The notes under the pieces were generated by a model, which saw only the letters and a program-made list of their open reading frames with translations, had not been told where the DNA came from and did no database searches. Position numbers and translations under genes: made by a program. Shown piece after piece: positions 29,583 through 36,843 of a DNA stretch of 49,292 nt (position 1 is the stretch's first letter; each line of letters begins with the position of its first letter). Source of the stretch: Clostridia bacterium. GTDB taxonomy: Bacteria; Bacillota; Clostridia; Christensenellales; Aristaeellaceae. The stretch is from positions 1 through 49,292 of the forward strand of contig JAFYFC010000033.1 in assembly GCA_017543905.1 (NCBI GenBank), in the 5' to 3' direction.

Positions 29583-30647
29583 TTATATTATTTGTTTATA
29601 AAATCTATCGCTTTTGTCAGGCTTCAGTATGTCGAGCAGCGCTTTGTCGACGTTATAGCCTTTGTAGTATTCGTATTTCGCGTTCGGTCTTCCGTGCTCC
29701 ACTATTCCGAACGGACCCCTGAAATTCCACAGCGCGTAGCCCCAGCCGTTTTCGCAAAACAGCTCTGTAAGGTCCCTGAACCATCTGAGCGCGTCTGAAT
29801 TGTCTGTTTTATTATAGCAGCCGAACTCGCCGATATGCACGTGCACGCCCCTGTCTGAAAGCTCCTTCCACGGCGCGTAGAAGCGGCGCAGATACTCCTT
29901 GTCCCAGTTTTCGCCGCGCGCGGATACGCCCGGATACGTCGGCGCGGGCGCGTCCATGTCGCCTCCGCGCACCCAGTCCGCCTTGTGATGCGTAAGCTCG
30001 AAGGGCATATACCCGCGCCCCGAGTGCACCACGCCTTCGTTTATGCTTAAATCCGCCAGCTCAGGCAGGCTTGCGTGACCGCCGTGAAAGCCGTCGATCA
30101 CGATGCGCCGCGCGGGGTCCTCGGCGCGTATCGCCCGTAGCGTGCGGCGTATCAGCGCTTCGTGCTCCTGACGCGTGCAGGGATGCGTTGGCGGGATGCT
30201 CTCCGGCTCGTTCACAAGATCGAAGCTCAATTTATCCGCGCTTATATGCCTGTAACGTTTCGTAAGCATCAGCCACAGGCTTATAAAGTCGCTTTGCGCG
30301 CGCTCGTCGCGCCAGAGGTTGTATTTTTCTCTTTCAGGCCAGTTTATGCAGTAGCCCGGCGCGCGGTGCAGGTTTACGCAGGCGTGCAGACCGCGCTCGT
30401 TGCATTTCTGTATATAATCGTCGAGCACGCCAAGCGCGTCTTCGTCCGCGTTTCCAAACCCGCCCTCCGGCTCTATAAACCTGTAATCCAGCGGCAGACG
30501 TATAAAATTGAAACCCTCGCCCGCTATAAAATCCAGCGCGCGCTCGTCCGCGCTTTTCGGCTTTCCGTGTCCCGCGACGTACATCCACAGCATATTGAAG
30601 CCGTAATACTTTGCCTGCGCGCCGCGCGCTGCGCCCTCTGCGCTCAT
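29583..30647 (-). CDS. Glycoside hydrolase family 5 (cellulase fold)
   Basis: A 354-residue GH5 TIM barrel. Predicted acid/base is Glu147 in SFDLVNEPES and nucleophile Glu274 in HVHIGEFGCY; FIRLPLDYRFIEP and CVNLHRAPGYCINWP are family strands. I start at MSAEGAARG (30647), with GGAGGAG 6 nt upstream; an ATG at 30665 overlaps the capA stop but has no ribosome-binding site. No signal peptide is seen, although most neighbours are secreted, so the enzyme would act on imported oligosaccharides. Beta-glucan and beta-mannan are both possible targets. Confidence 0.85.
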   Translation of the reverse strand: MSAEGAARGAQAKYYGFNMLWMYVAGHGKPKSADERALDFIAGEGFNFIRLPLDYRFIEPEGGFGNADEDALGVLDDYIQKCNERGLHACVNLHRAPGYCINWPEREKYNLWRDERAQSDFISLWLMLTKRYRHISADKLSFDLVNEPESIPPTHPCTRQEHEALIRRTLRAIRAEDPARRIVIDGFHGGHASLPELADLSINEGVVHSGRGYMPFELTHHKADWVRGGDMDAPAPTYPGVSARGENWDKEYLRRFYAPWKELSDRGVHVHIGEFGCYNKTDNSDALRWFRDLTELFCENGWGYALWNFRGPFGIVEHGRPNAKYEYYKGYNVDKALLDILKPDKSDRFYKQII

Positions 30648-30661
30648 ACAGGCTCCTCCGT

Positions 30662-31888
30662 TCATCTAAGGCGCAGCTCGGGCGCGTCGTCGGTTTTGGC
30701 CGCCTGCTCCGCATGCCGCGCGACCCCTGCGCTCATGACCGCGTCCGTGTCCAGCGCGCTTTGCAGCATGCGCCCGTATTCGTGCTGGCTCATGCCGTCC
30801 GGCCGCGCCGCGCCCCAGTCGCTGAACAGCACTTTGTATGCGTAGCCGCCCGCGTTCAGTACTTTCCGCCACACGTATGTGGTGCGGTACACGGGAGCAG
30901 ATACGCTGATTGCGCCGTTTTCGTCCCGTGTGACGGTAAATTCGAATATCATGCCGCAGTCGCGTCCGGCGGCGCGCTGGTCCGACAAAAAGTTGCCCAG
31001 CGAAAAAAGACACAGCACCTGCTTGTCCCTGCCGCTGCTGTCCTTTGTATGTATATATTCCGCCCTCTCGACTACGTGCGGATGCCCGCCGATTATCACG
31101 TCCACGCCCGCGTCCGCAAGCAGCTGCGCGTTGGCAAGCTGGCTTTTGCAGGGCTCCGTTCTGTATTCTATGCCCCAGTGCATGAAGCATACTATTATCT
31201 CCGCGCCCGCGTCCTTCAGACGCCGCACGTCCGACGGCACGTCCCAGTAATCGGTAAAACAGACGCCGTATTTCAGCGCGTCTTTGTCCAGCGCCGGACG
31301 CTTGTCCATCTGATTGAGCCCGTCCGTATAGTTCAGAAAGCCGAAGCGTATGCCGTTTATGTCGACTGTGCAGGGAGTGTTTCTTTCCTCCTGAGTGCGG
31401 TAGCCGCCCACAGAGTAAAGCCCTGCCTCCTTCACCGTGGTCACGGTGGATTTGAGCCCGTCGAACCAGAAATCCAGCGCGTGGTTGTTCGCCAGCGTAA
31501 GCAGGTCGACGCCGCACTCCTTAAGGTCGTAAGCTAAATTTGCGGGCGTACTGAAGGAGGGATAGCCCGCTATGCCGTGCTTTTTCACAAAACCCGGCGT
31601 ACCGAGCACTCCGTCTATATTCGTAACCGTAAAGTCCGCCTCGGAGAGGTATTCCGCCACTTCCTCCAGCATCGCGGAAAATTCGTAGACCTTGCCGCCG
31701 CCCGCTCTGAGCGCGGATTCGAACACGGGCTGGTGTATAACGAAATCGCCCGCCACGCGAATAATCGCGCTCGCCTCGCGCGTCTGCTGCTCCGGCAGTA
31801 TCTCCGGCGTGCCCCTGTCCGCAGCAGCGGTGAAGGCAGAAAGCAAAACCAGCACCGCGCAGCACAGCGCGCAAATAATCCTATTCAT
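30662..31888 (-). CDS. CapA-family protein (PGA_cap metallophosphatase-like)
   Basis: A 408-residue protein with a signal peptide (about residues 1-23). It carries the CapA fold: IRVAGDFVIHQP, ADFTVTNIDGVLGTPG, LLTLANNHALDFWFDGL, IIVCFMHWGIEYRTEP and DVIIGGHPHVVERAEY, the last holding the metal-binding GHxH. Family members are tied to poly-gamma-glutamate capsule export or are surface metallophosphoesterases of unknown substrate. Its ATG overlaps the metA stop by 4 nt (ATGA). No other capsule gene (capB, capC) is present, so a capsule role is doubtful here. Confidence 0.85.
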   Translation of the reverse strand: MNRIICALCCAVLVLLSAFTAAADRGTPEILPEQQTREASAIIRVAGDFVIHQPVFESALRAGGGKVYEFSAMLEEVAEYLSEADFTVTNIDGVLGTPGFVKKHGIAGYPSFSTPANLAYDLKECGVDLLTLANNHALDFWFDGLKSTVTTVKEAGLYSVGGYRTQEERNTPCTVDINGIRFGFLNYTDGLNQMDKRPALDKDALKYGVCFTDYWDVPSDVRRLKDAGAEIIVCFMHWGIEYRTEPCKSQLANAQLLADAGVDVIIGGHPHVVERAEYIHTKDSSGRDKQVLCLFSLGNFLSDQRAAGRDCGMIFEFTVTRDENGAISVSAPVYRTTYVWRKVLNAGGYAYKVLFSDWGAARPDGMSQHEYGRMLQSALDTDAVMSAGVARHAEQAAKTDDAPELRLR

Positions 31889-32808
31889 TTCAGCTCGCTT
31901 AGATTATACGGCGTATTCTGGTATACGAGATAATTCAGCCAGTTGCTCCACAAAAGACTGGAATGCCCGCGCCAGAGCATCATCGGCTCGCGCGCTGGAT
32001 CGTCGTCCGGAAAATAATTGCAGGGGAACGCGTCCGTAATGCCTTTCGCCGTATCGCGGGTGTATTCGCGCAGCAGCGTGTCCCGGTCGTATTCGCAGTG
32101 ACCGGTCACGTACACCTGCCGCCCGTCCAGCGAGCACATAAGGTACACGCCCGCCTCGTCGCTCTCCGCCAGCACGCGCAGACCCGTCTGGTTTATCACG
32201 TCCTCACGCTTGACTGTGCCGTAGCGAGAATGCGGCGCATAAAAAATATCGTCGAAGCAGCGCACCAGCGGGTGCCGCCTGTCAAGCACCTTGTGTGGGA
32301 ATACTCCCACAATTTTCCTGTCAAGCACGTATTTTTGTATGCCGTAGTGGAAATTAAGCCCCGCCAAAGCCGCCCAGCAGATATACATAGTGGAATAAAC
32401 ATTCTTATCCGCCCAGCTCATTATGTCGGTGAGCTCGTTCCAGTAATCCACGTCGTCGTAATCCAGCTTCTCGACCGGCGCTCCGGTTATTACCATCGCG
32501 TCGAAGCGCAAATGCTGCCTGAGCACGTCGTGGAACGTTATATAAAACGAATCCAGATGTCCCTGATCGGTGTTTTTACTCTCGTGCGAGCCTGTGCGCA
32601 ACAAAAACACCTCTACCTGAAGAGGTGTATTGCTTAACAGCCGCAGCAGCTGCGTCTCAGTCGCTTCCTTGGTAGGCATCAGGTTGAGTATCGCAACTCT
32701 GAGCGGCCTTATGTCCTGCGTATCGGCGCGCCTGTCTGTCATAACGAATATATTTTCCCGCCCCAGCGCCGTTACGGCGGGCAAACCGTCTCTTACCTTT
32801 ACGGGCAT
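31885..32808 (-). CDS. metA: Homoserine O-acetyltransferase (MetA family)
   Basis: A 307-residue MetA-family enzyme of the methionine pathway. The nucleophile is Cys144 (YICWAALAG) and the partner residues lie in VTGHCEYD (His and Glu). The acyl-CoA specificity position that is Gly111 in succinyl-specific E. coli MetA is Glu113 here (TGAPVEKLDYDDV). Published family work links Glu at that site with acetyl-CoA, so O-acetylhomoserine is the likely product. GGAGGG precedes the ATG. No S-box or T-box leader is visible, and the gene is transcribed with surface-protein genes, which is unusual for methionine biosynthesis. Confidence 0.92.
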   Translation of the reverse strand: MPVKVRDGLPAVTALGRENIFVMTDRRADTQDIRPLRVAILNLMPTKEATETQLLRLLSNTPLQVEVFLLRTGSHESKNTDQGHLDSFYITFHDVLRQHLRFDAMVITGAPVEKLDYDDVDYWNELTDIMSWADKNVYSTMYICWAALAGLNFHYGIQKYVLDRKIVGVFPHKVLDRRHPLVRCFDDIFYAPHSRYGTVKREDVINQTGLRVLAESDEAGVYLMCSLDGRQVYVTGHCEYDRDTLLREYTRDTAKGITDAFPCNYFPDDDPAREPMMLWRGHSSLLWSNWLNYLVYQNTPYNLSELK

Positions 32809-32822
32809 TTATACCCTCCGTC

Positions 32823-33665
32823 TCAGGGCAGCACGCGCCACGCGCAGATGAAATTTCTGATATAATACGGTATGTAGGTCGACGACGTCTGCTTGCCGAT
32901 ATATTTGTATCTCACGCCACCGAAGCTGCTCGAATTTTCAATGAACACGCCCTCGGAATGATACTCGCCCTCTGCCGTGCCCGCGCCCACGTACATGCCC
33001 ACGTGCGTACAGTAGTTGTTGGTATCGTCCTTCCAGCAGATTATGTCGCCGGTCTTCATGTCTTCTATACTGTCTATGCGCCGCGCGGTCAGGCGCTGGT
33101 TTTTTACGAAGCTGCTGGTTCCGAGCTCCTGCATGCCCACGCAGGACGCGGGCAGAGTTATATCCAGCGCCTCCTTGTAGCACCAGCGCACGAACAACAC
33201 GCAGTCCCACCTGCCGCGCACGTACTTTTCTCCCGTAAGGGATTTAAGCCGCGACGTCGCGGTTTCCACCAGCGACTCCTCGTAGCTGTATATCCTGTGG
33301 AACGTGTAGCCGTAGCTGTCGGCGTAGCTTTCCGCCGTCGAGCCTAAAAAGCCCCAGATCTCGATGTCGTCGTTTTTGGTGCCCAGAGAATTTGCCGCAA
33401 ACTCCGCGTTCGCCGTAAGCACCACTATGCGTTTAAGGTTCACGCAGTTCGCGAACGCGCGCGTCGCGACACTGGTAACGCTCGCGGGTATCACCAGCTC
33501 GCTCATCGAATCGCCCTCAAACGCCGCAGTCTCCACCACGTTTACGCCCTCAGGCAGGGTAAACGCGTTAGACGCCCAGTCCGGTACCAGCGTCTTTATT
33601 TCAGCCGCCGCGCCTGCGCACAGCAGCATCAGAACCAATAATAAAATACAGATATACTTTTTCAT
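32823..33665 (-). CDS. Secreted LRR (BspA-type) plus NlpC/P60-type cell-wall hydrolase
   Basis: A 280-residue protein: signal peptide (residues 1-22), a short BspA-like leucine-rich repeat stretch (about 35-110, LVIPASVTSVATRAFANCVNLKRIVV) and a C-terminal cysteine-peptidase domain of NlpC/P60-type (about 130-280). RGRWDCVLFVRWCY holds the catalytic cysteine and CTHVGMYVGAG the histidine. Likely role: cleavage of peptidoglycan peptides, with the LRR as a targeting module. The start at 33665 (MKKYICILL) is decided by the promoter: the ATG 9 nt upstream overlaps the -10 box. It is the first gene of the nine-gene run. Confidence 0.8.
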   Translation of the reverse strand: MKKYICILLLVLMLLCAGAAAEIKTLVPDWASNAFTLPEGVNVVETAAFEGDSMSELVIPASVTSVATRAFANCVNLKRIVVLTANAEFAANSLGTKNDDIEIWGFLGSTAESYADSYGYTFHRIYSYEESLVETATSRLKSLTGEKYVRGRWDCVLFVRWCYKEALDITLPASCVGMQELGTSSFVKNQRLTARRIDSIEDMKTGDIICWKDDTNNYCTHVGMYVGAGTAEGEYHSEGVFIENSSSFGGVRYKYIGKQTSSTYIPYYIRNFICAWRVLP

Positions 33666-33672
33666 ATTAAGC

Positions 33673-33701
33673 ATTATACCACATGAAAACCGTTTTGTAA
33701 A
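33673..33701 (-). promoter_or_regulatory. Promoter of the nine-gene run, giving a near-leaderless mRNA
   Basis: On the minus strand TTTACA (33696-33701), a 17-nt spacer and an extended -10 box TGGTATAAT (TATAAT at 33673-33678). The expected transcription start, about 7 nt past the -10 box, falls at 33665-33667, on or next to the ATG at 33665. No ribosome-binding site fits in front. Confidence 0.75.
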
Positions 33702-33817
33702 CCCCCACTGGAAAATGAAGTGCGCAAAGCTGACAGTTTAACGTCTGCGCGTCCCCTGCGCGTTCACCGGCCGCAGAAGCTGCATACTACAAAACCAAAA
33801 TATTACAAAGATTTGCA

Positions 33818-33846
33818 TTGACAAAGAGCGCCCGCAGGTCTATAAT
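33818..33846 (+). promoter_or_regulatory. Consensus promoter of the tRNA-Arg gene
   Basis: Perfect TTGACA (33818-33823), a 17-nt spacer and perfect TATAAT (33841-33846), 18 nt before the tRNA. Confidence 0.9.
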
Positions 33847-33864
33847 ATTTTGTGTTTGTGAGAT

Positions 33865-33941
33865 GTGCCTGTAGCTCAGCCGGATAGAGTGTTTGGCTAC
33901 GAACCAAAAGGTCAGGGGTTCGAATCCCTTCAGGCACGCCA
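33865..33941 (+). tRNA. tRNA-Arg (anticodon ACG)
   Basis: A full cloverleaf: acceptor GTGCCTG/CAGGCAC, D-stem GCTC/GAGT, anticodon stem TTTGG/CCAAA with loop CTACGAA (anticodon ACG, read as ICG for CGU/CGC/CGA), T-arm AGGGG-TTCGAAT-CCCTT, discriminator G and an encoded CCA (33939-33941). tRNA genes are common integration sites, and an integrase remnant lies 5 kb downstream. Confidence 0.97.
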
Positions 33942-33980
33942 AAGCGAAAACCCTGTCACGAAGTGGCGGGGTTTTTGCTT
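33942..33980 (+). terminator. Intrinsic terminator after tRNA-Arg
   Basis: A long hairpin: AAGCGAAAACCCTGTCAC paired through GTGGCGGGGTTTTTGCTT with a GAA loop, including G-U pairs, with the T-run within and after the right arm. It could work in both directions. Confidence 0.85.
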
Positions 33981-34141
33981 TGTATTATTCATTATTCGTT
34001 CTTCATTATTCATCATTCACTAAACGCTGACAGGATTTTCTAAATGAATAATGAATGCTGAAAACTGAAAAACTGTCAAATACTGAATGGTTAATGATCG
34101 GCACCGATATTGTTTTTTGTTTGCAACAATTCATAGTACAG

Positions 34142-34170
34142 TTGCCAAACTCTTCGATCCTTGCTATAAT
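34142..34170 (+). promoter_or_regulatory. Promoter of the four-helix-bundle gene
   Basis: TTGCCA (34142-34147), 17 nt, TATAAT (34165-34170). Transcription should begin about 9 nt before the ATG at 34186, so the leader is very short. Confidence 0.7.
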
Positions 34171-34185
34171 ATACACGGTGATGGT

Positions 34186-34551
34186 ATGAAAGAAAACGTT
34201 TTGATCGATAAATCTATTGATTTTGGTGCCCGGATCGTCAAGCTGTATCGGTATCTCACTGATACAAAGCATGAAACGGTGTTGTCAAAACAGGTATTGC
34301 GCAGCGGTACTTCCATCGGCGCAAATATCAACGAAGCCCAGTACGGGAACAGCAAAGCAGATTTCATTGCAAAGCTTCATATCGCTCTAAAGGAGACGGC
34401 AGAAACCGAGTATTGGCTGCACATTCTGCAAAATTCCGAATATCTGGATAACACGATGGCATCCTCCATGCTTGACGATTGTCTGGCAATCAAACGTATC
34501 CTGATCGCTTCCATCAACACCGCCAAGGAAGGCAAAAACAGCGAAGTATAA
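34186..34551 (+). CDS. Four-helix bundle protein (23S rRNA intervening-sequence family)
   Basis: A 121-residue all-helical protein matching the S23/IVP-like four-helix bundle family: DFGARIVKLYRYL, VLSKQVLRSGTSIGANINEA (the family signature), FIAKLHIALKETAETEYWL and a C-terminal helix. The start at MKENVLIDK (34186) follows a weak GGTGATGGT; an earlier in-frame ATG lies upstream of the promoter. The family was first seen inside 23S rRNA intervening sequences and is often found alone in accessory DNA; its function is unknown. It is low in GC and sits at the left edge of the island. Confidence 0.88.
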   Translation: MKENVLIDKSIDFGARIVKLYRYLTDTKHETVLSKQVLRSGTSIGANINEAQYGNSKADFIAKLHIALKETAETEYWLHILQNSEYLDNTMASSMLDDCLAIKRILIASINTAKEGKNSEV

Positions 34552-34556
34552 AAGCT

Positions 34557-34592
34557 GCCGGATTTGTCAAACCAAGTCCGGTCTTTTTATAT
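34557..34592 (+). terminator. Terminator after the four-helix-bundle gene
   Basis: CCGGATTTG pairs with CAAGTCCGG (9 bp, one G-U) around a 6-nt loop, followed by TCTTTTTA. Its right half is also the beginning of a 162-bp dispersed repeat. Confidence 0.75.
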
Positions 34593-34725
34593 GCCCCCAG
34601 CTCGACTCCCCCGGATTCCACCCGATTTTGCTCAAATTGATCCACTCGGAAAGCGACGGATTCTTATGCGTCTATGTCGGTCTGTGACCGGAATTGTCTA
34701 AAATGGCAGTCAGGGACGGACATTT
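34563..34725 (+). repeat. 162-bp dispersed repeat, copy 1
   Basis: Nearly the same sequence recurs at 47957-48118. Shared landmarks are AAGTCCGGTCTTTTT, CCGGATTCCAC, GATTTTGCTCAAAT, GATCCACTCGGAAAGC, ACGGATTCTT and GGTCTGTGACCGGAATTGT. In this copy the terminal stem is degenerate (GTCGGTCTGTGAC against GTCAGGGACGGAC). Read on minus, both copies contain a short open stretch (SEWIxLSKIxWNPxESS), so it could be the end of a decayed gene rather than a structural element. Confidence 0.8.
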
Positions 34726-34806
34726 GATGATGTTAAAGTGGTAAAGAAAAGTTGGACACAGAAGCAGACAAAGTTGGACAAAGACAAAATGATGTAGTTT
34801 ATCCTA

Positions 34807-35703
34807 TCACCAAAATTTCCCCTTATAAGAATCATATACTACATCTCCAAAACTCGTCTCATGAACATTTAATTCCTCTTGTTCTCCACGGATGTAATAA
34901 AATGATAAACGTTTTTGAGTCACAGCTGGATCACTTGTTTTCACGATGATTCTTAAATGTATATTCAGATTATCTCCGATTTCAGAAAGCATATAGCCGA
35001 CTTTTTGTTCTATGAGTGCGCAAGCATTTGTCAAAGCGGCGTTCAACTTCTCTGTGCCGTTGTTTTCATCTTCAATTTGAAAAGCAGCTGTTATGGTAAT
35101 AGGGAAGCGATCGAATATCTCTTGATAACTCATTTCATTCAGTTTAAGCAGTTCACTGCTCTGCAGAAGGTTTTCTTTATACTTTTGAGCAGAATGCATA
35201 CACGAGAAATCGTCGTTTCTTCCGGAATTTATGATATCACCGATGCGTATGATCAGGTAGCGAAGCGTTGAGCATGTCGTCTTAAAAAATTCTTCATCGA
35301 GATAAGAAGCAAACAGGTGAGCTTTGATCTGAGCTTCCAGCCAATCATATTGCTGTGCATAAAGACTATCCTTATTTGTGAGCGTGCAATTCATTACCTG
35401 CCCGCAAGAGTCAGTATAACTGATTTGCCATTCGTAATAGTCTTCTGTAGCCCGATGATAACCGCAGGAGCAGTATTCTCCGTCAATGTGCCTTTCAGTG
35501 CGCTCGCCCAGTGTATAGTCACCAAAGATTTGTTTGAGTTTTTCTTCATAAAGGGCTGGATAATCATCAGTGTATACTAACTGTACCGCAGTGTGCACAG
35601 TCATTGTTCTTTCATCCGCAAAACCAGGAAAATGTACAACGGCGACTATAGTGATTAAGCATACGGCGTATGCAATAATACGCTTCCATTCAGTATACTT
35701 CAT
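34807..35703 (-). CDS. Secreted or membrane-anchored protein of unknown function
   Basis: A 298-residue protein. Residues 10-27 are hydrophobic, followed by GFADE, consistent with a signal peptide cleaved near 30. The rest has no motif I recognise; a cysteine-rich patch at about 77-83 (EYCSCGYHR) and a later CGQVMNC and CSTLR could form disulfides. The second half is helix-rich with conserved-looking EKLNAALTNACALIEQKVGYMLSEIGDN. GGGAGG lies about 10 nt before the ATG. It is the last gene of the low-GC minus-strand array and may be a secreted immunity or surface protein; that is inference. Confidence 0.65.
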   Translation of the reverse strand: MKYTEWKRIIAYAVCLITIVAVVHFPGFADERTMTVHTAVQLVYTDDYPALYEEKLKQIFGDYTLGERTERHIDGEYCSCGYHRATEDYYEWQISYTDSCGQVMNCTLTNKDSLYAQQYDWLEAQIKAHLFASYLDEEFFKTTCSTLRYLIIRIGDIINSGRNDDFSCMHSAQKYKENLLQSSELLKLNEMSYQEIFDRFPITITAAFQIEDENNGTEKLNAALTNACALIEQKVGYMLSEIGDNLNIHLRIIVKTSDPAVTQKRLSFYYIRGEQEELNVHETSFGDVVYDSYKGKFW

Positions 35704-35824
35704 TTAACTTAACCTCCCGGTTTTATCAAGTCAGTTCCCATCTATGCCTCTTACCCATCGCCTTGTGCGAGAGAACGAAGAGGGTGGTTTGAGTTTGTAG
35801 TTACACTATATGTAAGCCCTTTTC

Positions 35825-35863
35825 CTCGCCCATTCCGTGACACTTTTCCGGGCCATATATAGG
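35825..35863 (-). repeat. Intergenic repeat, copy A
   Basis: One of three copies of GCCCATTCCGTGACACTTT (plus strand) found between the genes of the low-GC array. On the minus strand the element reads CGGAAAAGTGTCACGG, then ATGGGCG and AAAAGGGCTTA, and runs into TATAGTGTAA, a possible -10 region for the gene at 35703. A related TTTACACTATATAAG block also lies upstream of the gene at 38688 (about 38790-38805). Confidence 0.75.
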
Positions 35864-35959
35864 CCTTTGATACCGTACCAAGGGGTCAGCTTTCCTTCAC
35901 TTTGGCTCGTGTTGCCGGGAAACGATAAGATACAAGCTATGATGCTTCTGCTTTTTGCA

Positions 35960-36652
35960 TCAAGCCGTTTCCTGTTCAAATAGCTTTGTTCTCTTTCCAT
36001 GCATATCTGTTCCATAGATACATATCCAGCTAAAAGAATTTGAGTACATTTCCATGGTCGCATCTATACCGGATGCTTCACGAAATTCTTCAAGGGTTGA
36101 GTCGTTTTCTATTATGAAATCAATTCGGTATGGTTCAACACCCGTTTGTTTGAAATCCAGCGTATAGTCCGTCTCTTCATTCTTATAAGCAGTATTCAGT
36201 CCGTCATATCCATACTGTCTGCTGTCAAACAGAACGATTTCTTGGTTACATTCGGAGCATACTGCTTTTAGCACAGATATAGAGTGACGGTCTATTTCGC
36301 CCTTTGTTTCTTCCCCTGCCGCATCGTTCTTCAGCACTATAAAGGATTCGTTTCCACACAGGCATTTGATCGAGAATACAATTCTGTCAGATGTAGTTTT
36401 CTTCAGTGTCGCATATTCTTTAAGGTATTCAGGAATAGGAATGGTGCTGATTGCCGTTCGATTTTTATCGTTAAGTGTTGCAGTATCGGCGTCGAATAAT
36501 AGAGATCTGATATGTCCAAATAAATCCATAAAGCTTTTACCCACCCCACTATTCTGGCAGTGAACTTCCTGTATGCATTTGACCGGGCTCTCTGCGAGTG
36601 CACATCCAGTAAGAATTAGGATCACCAGTAAAAAAGCCACTGTCCTTATCAT
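35960..36652 (-). CDS. Lipoprotein with a zinc-ribbon-like cysteine set, function unknown
   Basis: A 230-residue protein starting MIRTVAFLLVILILTGCALAE, with lipobox LTGC (lipidated Cys17). AGGAAGG lies 9 nt before this ATG, so I reject the longer frame, whose N-terminus is the intergenic repeat. Two cysteine pairs, IKCLCGNESF and KAVCSECNQE, could bind zinc. The C-terminal part (YRIDFIIENDSTLEEFREASGIDATM) ends at the repeat copy A side. I do not recognise the family. Position in an array of small unrelated genes with repeated spacers suggests an immunity-type or surface role. Confidence 0.65.
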   Translation of the reverse strand: MIRTVAFLLVILILTGCALAESPVKCIQEVHCQNSGVGKSFMDLFGHIRSLLFDADTATLNDKNRTAISTIPIPEYLKEYATLKKTTSDRIVFSIKCLCGNESFIVLKNDAAGEETKGEIDRHSISVLKAVCSECNQEIVLFDSRQYGYDGLNTAYKNEETDYTLDFKQTGVEPYRIDFIIENDSTLEEFREASGIDATMEMYSNSFSWICIYGTDMHGKRTKLFEQETA

Positions 36653-36714
36653 TGATGATACCTTCCTCGCGAATAATGCAGATTTGTTCGTTTTCATAAA
36701 GATCAGACACTTTC

Positions 36715-36754
36715 TGCGCCCATTCCGTGACACTTTTCCGGACCATCTGCCCAT
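36715..36754 (-). repeat. Intergenic repeat, copy B
   Basis: Second copy of the element (GCCCATTCCGTGACACTTTTCCGG on plus is exact with copy A over its core), between the LRR-like gene and the lipoprotein gene. Translation of the minus strand gives MVRKSVTEWAQK here and MARKSVTEWARK in copy A, so the element might be a fragment of a coding region. Confidence 0.75.
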
Positions 36755-36843
36755 CTCGCCTCGAATAAAAGCTTCAGTGCGATTGCAGATTTAATCAAGA
36801 TGCTGATATAAACCCTCGTTTGTTCTAATGCGTCAGTGCTTCA

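Noticed and set aside
30662..31888. Poly-gamma-glutamate capsule operon
   Set aside because: Only the CapA-type gene is present; capB, capC and capE-like genes are absent, so a capsule pathway cannot be claimed.
32809..32822. S-box or T-box riboswitch before metA
   Set aside because: The gap to the upstream gene is only 14 nt and holds just the ribosome-binding site, so no leader structure fits.
33865..33941. attL/attR pair based on the tRNA-Arg 3' end
   Set aside because: I looked for the tRNA 3' sequence (TTCGAATCCCTTCAGG) near the integrase remnant and did not find it, so no attachment site is annotated.
34735..34790. IS3-like transposase end (repeated AAAGTTGGACA)
   Set aside because: Two short AAAGTTGGACA stretches are visible but there is no transposase frame, paired terminal repeat or target duplication.
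35806..36063. 85-codon minus-strand frame over the end of the lipoprotein gene
   Set aside because: No domain or ribosome-binding site and it overlaps a better supported gene; its tail is repeat copy A.
36549..36746. 65-codon frame starting MVRKSVTEWAQK
   Set aside because: Overlaps the lipoprotein start in another frame and has no ribosome-binding site; its start is the intergenic repeat. Kept as an observation about the repeat, not as a gene.
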